From positions 1 through 30,448 of the forward strand of contig JAITPB010000146.1 in assembly GCA_031289625.1 (NCBI GenBank): a DNA stretch of 30,448 bases, given 5' to 3'. The notes beneath the pieces were generated by a model. The model ran no database searches. It was not told the DNA's origin and saw only the letters and a list, made by a program, of their open reading frames with translations. This document shows, one piece after another, positions 1 through 9,300 of this stretch. Made by a program: the position numbers and the translations under genes. The stretch's first letter is position 1. The number at the start of each line of letters is the position of its first letter. The stretch is from Clostridiales bacterium (GTDB lineage: Bacteria > Bacillota > Clostridia > Lachnospirales > WQUN01).

Positions 1-2464
1 AGGCGTTTTGATCGAGCATCGCGGCGTGACAGAATTCTGCCGCCATCTGCCGGAAGACGGCTTTTGGAATGAAATGGAGCCTGTGGAGTTTCTTTTATGG
101 AACCATTACAACTGCGGCAAGTTTATCCTGGAATTTTTCGCGCCCATGCTGAGCGGCGGAAAAATGATTCTGGCAAACCGCTGTCAATGGGACGATTCGC
201 GGGAAACAATTGAATACATACGTCAAAAGAACCCCAGCGCCGTTTATTTTACGCCGACAAAACTGAGAGCGGCCCTGGCAAGCGGGGAAGATCCGTCATG
301 GCTGGCCGGTATCCGGACATTACTGATTGGCGGGGAGACGTTTACGGACGATTTGTATGAAACGCTCCGGCTTTACACGGGTGCGGACATTTATAATTTA
401 TATGAACTGACAGAAGCGCCTGTCTGCGCGGCAGGCCAAAAAATTGACGCGCTTCCCGCTGACATTGGCCGCCCCATGGGAGGCAGAAAAATTTATATCT
501 TGAACGGCATGAGGCCATGCGCCGTTGGCGAGCCCGGCGAAATCTGCGTCGCCGGAAACGGGTTGGCCAGAGGATATTGGCGCCAGCCAGATCTGACGGA
601 AGAAAAGTTTGTTAAAAATCCTTTCGGCGCGGGCCGGCTTTTCCGCACCGGCGACCTCGCGCGCTGGAAACTGAACGGGCATATTGAGTATTTGGGCCGG
701 ATGGACGCACAGGTTAGGCTCAAGGATCTGAAAGAAATCGAGACAGCTTTGCGGCGGCAGGAAGGCGTCGCCGACGCAGTCGCCGCGCTTCGGGCTTCTG
801 GGATTGAGCCGTTCAAGCTCAATCAACCCCTGTTCGCCTGGTATGCGCCTAAAAAGACTTCGCCAGCGGGCGGTGACGAGGACACAATTGTGTCCACAAT
901 CGTGTCGGCAGCCGCGCCCATCATCGTGGAGATGATCATGCCGGAAATGCGTGAGCGGCTGTCTGCGGTTCTGCCTGAACATTTGATCCCTACTGTCTGT
1001 GTGCGCGTCTCGGAGATACCGGTCTACACCAACGGGAAAGCGGCTGTGGAATGGCTTCGGCTTCCGATTCCCATAGAGAACGGGAAACCCGCGGAGAGCG
1101 TGAAGATGGACGCGACGCCAGATGATGAGCCTCCGGTGCCGGCCGCGCGTTCCGAAGAACCGGCGGACGGCGGCACAGAAGCCTTGATGGCCGATATTCA
1201 TAAGCAAATGGCGGCCTATCGGAAAGAATTGATGGAAGGGCGGCTCGCCGGATCTGAACCTCTTTCCCCTTCGCAGTGGATATCCTGGCGCATGGGCGCG
1301 CTGGCCTCTTACGCGATTGTGACAATCGAAGAGCCGTGGAACGCGGAACGCTTTGCGTTTGTCTGGATGCGTGCGCTGCAAGAATTTCCCATATTGCGAA
1401 GCGCCATTTTAATCAATTCAACCGGAGACGGCGTGATGCTGGAATATGGCGCAGAAGGAATCCGGCATATTCCGTTTGCCGATCTTTCCGGATATCAGGA
1501 CAAAGAAGAGATATTGGGGGAAGTGATAAATAATACGGCCTACTATCACGAAAAAAGCTGTTATAACGGCCAAGAACCAAATCACCGTCTGCTGTGCGTT
1601 CAAATGGAGGAAAAACGTTTTGTCGCGCTTGCCCCTATATCGCGTTTGATTTTTGACGAGTTTAGTCAGGAAGTGCTGGCCGGGCGTTTGTGCGCCTTAT
1701 ATTCGGGGGGGCTTTCTCGCGCCGCCTCGCGTTACAGTGTGTTTGGCGAATTTTTGCGTCAAGGCCCGCAAAATGTGAGCCAGCGGGAAATCCTGCAGGA
1801 ATTGGAGATGGACGCTTTTTCTTCGGCCTTGCAGGCGCACGCCGCCGTAAAGCGCAGCCGCGCCTTCACGCGCGTGCATTACAATCTATCTATCCAAGCT
1901 GGCATGGAAGAAGTTTCGGAACTTGTCGGCAAGGTTTTATTGGAAGCCCTGCGCTTTAGCTGGGGTGATACGGCGATTCCCCTGCTCATGGCACATTCCG
2001 CCAGAAATTACGCCTACTCTGATTTTGCGGATTATATCGGTGAATTTATCGACATATGCCCCATTGTCATTGACACGCGGCTGGCAATCAATCCGCTGAA
2101 AAAAACGCAGAAGCAAATTCGCTATATGCGGGAACATAGAATCAGTATTGCCGCCTTGCTGAACGATCGGCGTCTGAACGAAAACTATCCTTTTATCGCG
2201 CGGCTGTTGAACGGCCTGTGCCAAACGAGGCTGGAGATTCAAACGCTGAATCCGCTCATCTTCTGTGGGGAAAACACGCTGGAGCCGGAGGGCGTTTACG
2301 CGCCGCGGCTTTCGGACGGCGAGGGAATCGAAAATTTTCTGGATGTGATCTATGCAGGGCAAACATTAACGCTGCGCAATCTGGAGTGTCCCGTCGGCGC
2401 GGAACAGGCGCTGCTCCAGCACTTGGACAGTTTATTCGGCGCGGCGCTTGACACGAATGAATGA
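1..2464 (+). CDS. NRPS-like protein, 5'-truncated: adenylation domain plus degenerate condensation domain
   Basis: The frame is open from base 2 and enters the window just downstream of the adenylation A3 core (GVLIEHRGV), so the true start lies upstream and the TTG at 8 is internal. Counting from that TTG as residue 1, I see an A5-like NLYELTE, an A6-like GEICVAGNGLARGYW, an A7-like FRTGDLA, and an A10-like YTNGKA with the catalytic Lys at 344. The A8 region reads GRMDAQVRLKDLKEIE, about four residues shorter than the usual motif, and lacks its RG. The A4 Asp that normally holds the amino acid amine aligns with Gly37. Residues about 405-815 resemble a condensation domain (LSPSQ near the start, GEFIDICPIVID late), but the HHxxxD motif is SRLIFD (545-550). 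I see no GGxS carrier motif between the domains. Activation of an unusual carboxylic acid, or a structural role, are both possible. Family call is firm; function is inferred. Confidence 0.85.
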   Translation, partial: GVLIEHRGVTEFCRHLPEDGFWNEMEPVEFLLWNHYNCGKFILEFFAPMLSGGKMILANRCQWDDSRETIEYIRQKNPSAVYFTPTKLRAALASGEDPSWLAGIRTLLIGGETFTDDLYETLRLYTGADIYNLYELTEAPVCAAGQKIDALPADIGRPMGGRKIYILNGMRPCAVGEPGEICVAGNGLARGYWRQPDLTEEKFVKNPFGAGRLFRTGDLARWKLNGHIEYLGRMDAQVRLKDLKEIETALRRQEGVADAVAALRASGIEPFKLNQPLFAWYAPKKTSPAGGDEDTIVSTIVSAAAPIIVEMIMPEMRERLSAVLPEHLIPTVCVRVSEIPVYTNGKAAVEWLRLPIPIENGKPAESVKMDATPDDEPPVPAARSEEPADGGTEALMADIHKQMAAYRKELMEGRLAGSEPLSPSQWISWRMGALASYAIVTIEEPWNAERFAFVWMRALQEFPILRSAILINSTGDGVMLEYGAEGIRHIPFADLSGYQDKEEILGEVINNTAYYHEKSCYNGQEPNHRLLCVQMEEKRFVALAPISRLIFDEFSQEVLAGRLCALYSGGLSRAASRYSVFGEFLRQGPQNVSQREILQELEMDAFSSALQAHAAVKRSRAFTRVHYNLSIQAGMEEVSELVGKVLLEALRFSWGDTAIPLLMAHSARNYAYSDFADYIGEFIDICPIVIDTRLAINPLKKTQKQIRYMREHRISIAALLNDRRLNENYPFIARLLNGLCQTRLEIQTLNPLIFCGENTLEPEGVYAPRLSDGEGIENFLDVIYAGQTLTLRNLECPVGAEQALLQHLDSLFGAALDTNE
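884..907 (+). repeat. Intragenic 24-bp double repeat, copy A
   Basis: Two 12-bp units lie in tandem: ACAATTGTGTCC (884-895) and ACAATCGTGTCG (896-907). A perfect 16-bp palindrome GGACACAATTGTGTCC spans 880-895. In the NRPS-like frame it encodes TIVSTIVS, in the C-terminal part of the adenylation domain. Similar copies lie at 13054-13077 and 14549-14572. Confidence 0.6.
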
Positions 2465-2522
2465 AAGGCGATTCGAAATTTTTGTCAGCAGATCACAAAA
2501 TTATTTTTGTTTTCGCACCATA

Positions 2523-2565
2523 TAAAAGTAATGGCCACCTGTTGAGCGGGTGGCCATTACTTTTA
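2523..2565 (+). terminator. Perfect 17-bp hairpin, terminator of the NRPS-like gene
   Basis: The arms 2523-2539 and 2549-2565 are perfect inverted repeats (TAAAAGTAATGGCCACC and its complement) around a 9-nt loop. The hairpin starts about 60 nt after the stop at 2464. The right arm ends in TTTTA and the left arm begins with an A run, so it could terminate from either direction. The T tail is short and lies inside the stem, so efficiency is uncertain. Confidence 0.75.
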
Positions 2566-2665
2566 GCGGCTATCCTTAGATAAGCATATTTTGGAAGACT
2601 TTTTGAATGGGCGCCGACAGTAATAATGTCTAAAATAGTCAATTTATTAATACGTTTAATTTTTA

Positions 2666-2694
2666 TTGACAAAAAACAGGTTATATGATATTAT
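2666..2694 (+). promoter_or_regulatory. Sigma-A-type promoter, probably for the synthase operon
   Basis: A perfect -35 TTGACA (2666-2671) is separated by 17 nt from a -10 TATTAT (2689-2694, five of six consensus bases). Transcription would start near 2701 and run into the gene starting at 3329, leaving a leader of about 630 nt. It is the best promoter match in the AT-rich gap, but such regions give chance matches. A weaker alternative is TTGGAT-N19-TATAAT at 3007-3037. Confidence 0.6.
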
Positions 2695-2747
2695 TATGTA
2701 TATATTATACATGCCGGAAGTTAAAATGCGTTTATAATATTTCATGC

Positions 2748-2763
2748 CAAATATCGATATTTG
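2748..2763. promoter_or_regulatory. 16-bp perfect palindrome, possible operator
   Basis: CAAATATCGATATTTG is a perfect palindrome lying about 50 bp downstream of the predicted start of transcription. The symmetry and position would fit a dimeric repressor acting as a roadblock. AT-rich DNA yields such palindromes by chance, and no regulator gene is visible in the window. Confidence 0.3.
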
Positions 2764-2928
2764 TAAAATTATTACATTTTATAAACTGCCAATGATTTCT
2801 GGTTTTTATGTATATTATATCCTTTTAAGAACAGTTATATATAAATTAATGCTGGCGCCGGTCAAGTGATATACATATTTTTGCGATTTGTAAATTTACG
2901 ATACTAGACATAAATTTTTTATTATTAT

Positions 2929-2946
2929 CCGAAATTTTTATTTCGG
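2929..2946 (+). other. Small hairpin in the synthase leader
   Basis: The arms CCGAAAT (2929-2935) and ATTTCGG (2940-2946) enclose a TTTT loop and are followed by GTTTTATAT. It resembles a weak intrinsic terminator or leader hairpin in the long untranslated region. The 7-bp stem is short and AT-rich, so it may have no function. Confidence 0.25.
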
Positions 2947-3328
2947 GTTTTATATGCCGCTTTAGGACAGATTTTTGATTTATATGTGCAGGCTATATTA
3001 GAAATATTGGATAGTACAGTATGAACGTTATTATAATGATCAAAAAGATTTTGGATCAGACTTTATATTATATTGTTTTGATGAAACAAATATAATTGAT
3101 ATTTTTTTGATGTTTTTGTGCCTGATTAATGATAATTCCTGATTTTTTCGCTATATCTTGAAGGTTGAAATATCGTCATTGGTTTATGTATTGTGGTGGA
3201 AATTGTCTTATCGTGAGAATTATTGTAGCCCTGCGCAAATCAAGCTGTTGCCTTGCGGCGGGATGATTTCCAAGAAGTACAAATTAAATATATATATAGA
3301 CAAAACACTGGGGTGAGAGGAAATCAGC

Positions 3329-6300
3329 ATGAAAAAAGAATGTGTGGATGAATCACAAGTCTGGATTGTTACCCCTTTTGAAAGGCCAGACGCTGGGCTT
3401 GCCAGCGCCGCCGCGAAAGCTGGGGCGTTTCCTGTTTTGCATCTCGGCCGGGATCGCGCGGCGGCAGAGGCGGCTTTAAACAAGTTGACCGGTCTGACGG
3501 AAACGTTCGGCGTTTGTTTTGCGGATCGGACGGCGTGGGATATACCGCTTCCCAGCCAGGTGAGCAAAATTATCCTGCCATGGGGCATGAATCCGCCAAA
3601 ATTGGTAAATGCTGAAATTATTTGGCAGGTACTGACAGCGAAGGATGCGGAAGAAGCTTTGGCGGCGGGAATGAGAACATTGATTTTGAAAGGCTGTGAA
3701 GGCGCGGGGCTTTGCGGCGGGGATTCTTCTTTCATTCTTTTTCAAAAATTGGCGGCGGTCTGCAAAAATGTAGGCGCGGCGGTTTTTGTGCAGGGCGGCG
3801 TTGGCGTACATACAGCGGCGGCGTACTTTGCCCTGGGCGCGGCGGGCGTCGTCATGGACTCGCAAGCGGCGCTTTTTCCTGAATGCGGCCTTTCGCAAAC
3901 GCGTAAAACCGTTTTGCGTAAATTATCGGGGAATGAAATTCGCGTGTGCGAGGGGCGTCATTATTATATTTTTCCAGGTTCGGACGCGCTTGGAGACATT
4001 TCAAATCTAGACGAACTGCACGCGCGAACTGGCGCGGCTGAAAGCGATGTACTGCCATTGGGGCAAGACGTCATCTTGGGTTCAGATCTTGCGGGGCAGT
4101 ATAAAAAATTAAAGAATCTCGTCTGCGCTTTGAAGCGGGCCGCTTCCAGCCATGTGAAGCAGGCCCGGATCGGGGACGCTTTTTCCTTGGGCTGTGAAAC
4201 CGCGGACAGCCTTGGGACGGTTTATCCCATTGCGCAGGGGCCGATGACCCGCATCAGCGACACGCCGGAATTTATTCTTAGCGTTGCGGACGCCGGCGCG
4301 CTGCCGTTTTTTGCTCTTTCTATGATGACCGGGAATGCGGCGGAGAGCGCGCTCATCTGCACAGCGGCGATTATGCGGCAGAAGCCTTGGGGCGTAGGCA
4401 TTTTGGGTTTCATACATCCCAGTACGCTGGAAGAACAGACGAAACTTATTTTGAAAATAAAGCCGCCCTTTGTACTCATTGCGGGAGGCCATCCCGCGCA
4501 AGCGAAGGTGTTTGAGCGGGCGGGCATAACGGTTCTGCTCCATGCGCCAGCGCCGGGCCTTCTGGATATGTTCCTGAAAGAAGGCTTGCGTACATACATT
4601 TTTGAAGGCAGGGAAAGCGGCGGACACGTCGGGCCGCTGTTTTCGGCTGTGCTTTGGGAAAAGCAAATCAACCGGCTGCTGCAGCTGGAAAATGCGTCCG
4701 GCATCTGTGCATTTTTTGCCGGCGGCATACATGACTCTTTTTCGGCGGCCTTTGTCCGCGTCATGACCGGGCCGCTCACGCCGCGCGGCGTAAAAGTCGG
4801 CCTGCTCTGCGGAACGGCTTATCTTTATACGAAAGAAGCGCTACAGTTCGGCGCGATTTCGGAAGCCTACCAACGGAAGATTGTGGAACAAGACAGTACT
4901 TTGCTGCTTAAATCCGGCGCTGGGCAGGAAACACGCTGCGTCTCGTCCCCTTATACAGATTTTTTCCTGGCGGAAAAAGCGCAGATGGAAAAAGAAGGAC
5001 TGGACACAGGGGAGATACTCCTGAAACTGGAAGATTTAAATCTCGGCCGCTTGCGCGCCGCTTCCAAGGGGTTTATGCGTGTTGACGGCGCGCTTGTTTC
5101 TTTAACAGAAGAAGAACAGATTGAAAAAGGCTTATATATGACGGGCGCCATAACCGCGCTGACGAATAAAACGACAACTATCGCAGAGCTGCATGAAAAT
5201 TTGATCGCCGGCAGCTTGCGTTTGTTCTCTGAAATCATCACGCCCGAACCCTTGCCCGAACCCTCGGCTCCCTCTGACGCCGCCGTGATCGGCATGGCCG
5301 GCATTTTTCCAAAAGCGGCGGATATCGATGAATTTTGGCGTAATATTATTTTCGGGCGGGACTGCATCATGGAAGTCCCCGAAGAACGCTGGCCCGCCGA
5401 TTTGTTTTTTGACCCGAACACGAAAGATACAGATCATGTGGTATCCAAGTGGGGCGGTTTTATTGATAAAACGGATTTTGACGCGCTGGAGTTCGGCGTT
5501 ACGCCGCAGTCTCTGTCGGCCATTGAACCGGTTCAGCTTCTGAGCCTTCTTGTGGCGAAACGGGCGCTGGAAGACGCGGGGTTTACGGATCTGTCGCACG
5601 CGGACTTGGGCGATACGGCGGTGATTTTCGGGGCGCAGAGCGCGGGAGACCTGGCGGCCTCATACGGCGCAAGGGCCTGGCTGAGGGTGCTCTTCGGAGA
5701 ATTGCCAAAAGAAATGGGCGAATCACTGCCGCGCCTGACGGAGGATTCATTTCCCGGCGTTCTGGGAAACGTCATAGCGGGCCGTATTTCCAACCGGCTC
5801 AATACCGGCGGCCGCAACTTTACCGTTGACGCGGCTTGCGCGTCCTCACTCGCGGCGCTGGACATCGCTCTGTCTGAATTGGATACGAAAAGAGCTGACA
5901 TGGTGGTTCTGGGCGGCGCGGATTTACATAATGGAATTAACGATTTTCTCATGTTTTCCAGCACGCACGCACTATCTCGGAAAGGGCGCTGCGCCACCTT
6001 CGACGCGGACGCGGACGGCATCGCGCTCGGCGAGGGCGTTGGCGTGATTATCCTGAAGCGGCTTGAAGACGCACAGCGTGACGGAAACAAGATATATGCC
6101 GTTATCAAGAGCGCCGGAGGCGCCAGCGACGCGAAGAGTCTCGGCTTGACCGCTCCAAGTCGCTCCGGTCAGGTTCACGCGCTTGAACTCGCTTACGAGC
6201 GCGCAGGCGTCAGGCCGTCCAACGTCGGCTTGATTGAGTCGCATGGGACGGGAACGGTGGTCGGAGACAGGATCGAAATGCGCGCGCTTACCGATGTGTT

Positions 6301-9300
6301 TTTAGAGGACGGCGCCCAGCCGGGCCAAACGCTTCTCGGTTCCCTCAAGTCGCAGATCGGCCACACAAAATGCGCGGCTGGCGTCGCCGGGCTCATCAAA
6401 ATAATCAATTGCGTCCGGCACGGCATACTGCCGGCGACGCTCCACCTGAATCAGCCGAACGAAGCTTACACGAAAAACAGCCCATTCGCTTTTCGTACGG
6501 AAAAAGCCGGATACTGGCGGGCGGAACGCCGCATCGCGGGTGTGAGCGGTTTTGGATTCGGCGGCACGAATTTTCACGCCATTGTTGAGAATTACGAGCC
6601 TGACAGGCCGGCGGCGCCGCTGAAAGCCTGGCCGTCGGAACTGTTTATCTTTCCGGGGGAAACGGCGGAAGAAGCGGCTGACCTGATGGACAAAGTGGTT
6701 GAACTGTTTACTGCCCATGATAAACTGCGGCTGCGAGACGTTGCGTACAGCCTTGCGGCAAGGCTCGGCGGCCAGCCCGTGCAGTTCGCGATTGTCGCGG
6801 GGACGCGGGATGAGCTTCTCGCCCGCATGCAAATGGCGCGTCAGGGAATTGAGGATGAAAATATACGACCGCTGAAGCCCGTTGCCGGGAAAGTCGCTTT
6901 TCTGTTTCCAGGTCAGGGCAGTCAGCGCGTCAATATGGCGGCGGATCTCTTTATTGTATTCCCTCAGATGCGCCGGATTTTACATGAATGGCCGGAATAC
7001 GAGCGTATACTCTATCCCGACGCGGTTTTTACAGACGCTGAAAAGAGGGAGCAGCGGGAAAAAATGATGGATACGCGCAATGCGCAGCCACTGTTGGGCA
7101 TTGTGGATTTGGCCATCGCGGAACTGCTCCGAGAGTTCGGCATTACGCCTGACATGGCCGCCGGGCATAGCTACGGCGAACTCCCCGCACTCTGTTTCGC
7201 CGGGGCTTTTGACGCGGAAAATTTGACAAAGCTGAGCCGTGCGCGGGCTGAGGCCATTTTGGCCGCGGCGGCGGGTAATGCGGGCCGCATGGCCGCTGTC
7301 TTTACCAACGCGCAAACCCTCACGGAACTTCTGGACGGGGCCGCAGACGTCTGGCCTGTGAATTTTAACGCGCCGAGGCAAACGGTTGTCGCGGGCACAG
7401 ACGCCGGGATGGACGCTTTTTTGCAAAAAACGGAAGCGGCTGGCGTTTCATGCAAGGAGCTGTCTGTCGCTTGCGCTTTTCACAGTCCGCTGTTAAAGGG
7501 GGCAGACGGCACTTTCGCCGCCATTTTGCAAGAGATTGATTTTCACGCGCCCGCACCGCCTGTCTGGTCAAACACGGACGCCGAAGCCTATCCCATAACG
7601 GATGAAGGAATCAAACGGCGTCTCGCGGCGCATCTCGTAAACCCTGTATACTTCAGGGAAGAGATTGAGAAAATGAGCGAGGACGGAGCGGCGGTCTTTG
7701 TGGAGGCCGGGCCGGGCGGCGCGCTGGGCAAGCTTGTTTCTGAGATATTGCTGGACAAACCGCACGCTGTCATTCAAACAGAGCGCGGCGGCGCGGAAGG
7801 TTTGACATTTTTCCTGCAAGGGCTTGCGAAATATATGGCTACAGGAAGGATGATTCAGATAGAAAAATTATATGAGGGTAGAGAAGCTGCTATGTTGAAT
7901 CTTGATAAACCGTCACTCTATAAAAAGAATGGCACTGTATGGAATATCGACGGGCAGGCCGCCGTCCCTGAAAACGGCGATCTGCCTTCACACGCGGGGA
8001 GATCTTTATCCGGCTCTGTCGCGCTGCTTGAGCCGTTTAAAAAAGGCCTTCCGGGCGGAACTGTCGAACAGATAATGATGGCTTACTTGGATAATATGAA
8101 CGCAATGATTCAAGATCAGAGGGACGTTATGCTCGGATATTTAGGCGCCCCTGAAATCGTGCCGCGTGCGAACGCCGCGCGCGGACAGTCTGATTGGCCC
8201 GCCGTGCTGGACGCGGAAGTTCCAACGCGTTCGAATTATGATTCGGACGGCAAGGAGTATCCGCCTGAGACAAACGAGACTGCCGGACTGCCGGACGTTC
8301 TGTCGCTTACGACAGAGCAAATTACGGGCATTATTTTTGACATCGTCAGCGAAAAAACCGGGTATCCTGTGGATATGCTGGATCTTGACATGGATTTGGA
8401 AGCGGATCTGAGCATTGATTCCATTAAAAAAATGGATATTATCGGTGAATTGCGCAACCGGATTCAACTGCCGGAGATCGAAGACGGCATGAATATGTAT
8501 TTTGAAAAAATGATCTCCATGAAAAAATTCAGGGATTTGATCATGTGGATAGAAAAAATAGGGCGGGCCGTCCCGGACAGCCTGGCTTCAGATGGAGCGG
8601 CCTCCGGGTTTGAGAGGGCACAGCTTAAAGTTGATCTCAGCGATGTAGTGTCGGCAGCGCTGCTAGCCCAGATAGAGGATATTGCCCTGAAGGACAACGC
8701 CCCGGACATTGTCCGTATGACTCTTGTTGAAACAGCGCGGCCCATAGAGGAGATTGACGTGAACCGCGTGGCCGGGAAAACCTTTGCGGTGACAGACGAC
8801 GGGAACGGCCTTGCCGTGAAGGCCGCTGAATCCCTGCGAGAAAAAGGCGCGGAGGCGCGTATCATTCCCCCTTTAATCAACGCGAATCCAGAAAATTTTG
8901 ATTTGTCCGGCTGCGACGGGCTGATTCTCATCAATTCCTCCGCTGGGCAGAACCGGTATACAGTCTTCGATTTGTTCAGCCTCTTAAAACGCGCGGACAT
9001 GGATAGACTGCAATGGGCGCTTGTGTTTGACGATAGTTTCGCGGCGGCGCTCACCGGATGTTCAGAAGGCGTTATCGAACTGCCGGAAGGCTTCCCTGGC
9101 TTTTTTAAGTCGCTCATTCAGGAGTATCCTGGAAAACAGTTCAGCGCTGTAGAGTTCGAGACGATTTTCGATCCGGAAACTTTTGCGGGCATTGTCATAG
9201 ACGAATTGACCGCCGTAAAGTTTTTCCCCGAAATCATTTACAGAAACGGGGAACGCAGTCTGCTGCTTCCGGAAATCAGCACGGTGAAAACAGGCGAAGC

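Larger units (their letters stand above)
2570..3310. other. AT-rich intergenic region upstream of the synthase operon
   Basis: This stretch of about 740 bases is clearly far richer in A and T than the genes on either side. I see no convincing gene; the longest frames are short and lack ribosome binding sites. It holds a near-consensus promoter at 2666-2694, a 16-bp palindrome at 2748-2763 and a small hairpin at 2929-2946. If the promoter at 2666 is used, the synthase transcript has an untranslated leader of more than 600 nt. The region could be a regulatory leader or decayed sequence; I cannot tell which. Confidence 0.6.

Noticed and set aside
398..1381. Long antisense frame (327 codons) opposite the NRPS-like gene
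   Set aside because: It lies fully opposite a clear domain-bearing gene, has Arg- and His-rich low-information sequence, and shows no domain. It is a shadow frame.
8700..8730. Possible fourth copy of the palindromic repeat (GGACATTGTCC-like) in subunit 1
   Set aside because: Only a short 5-bp inverted repeat with no second 12-bp unit; it is best seen as chance.
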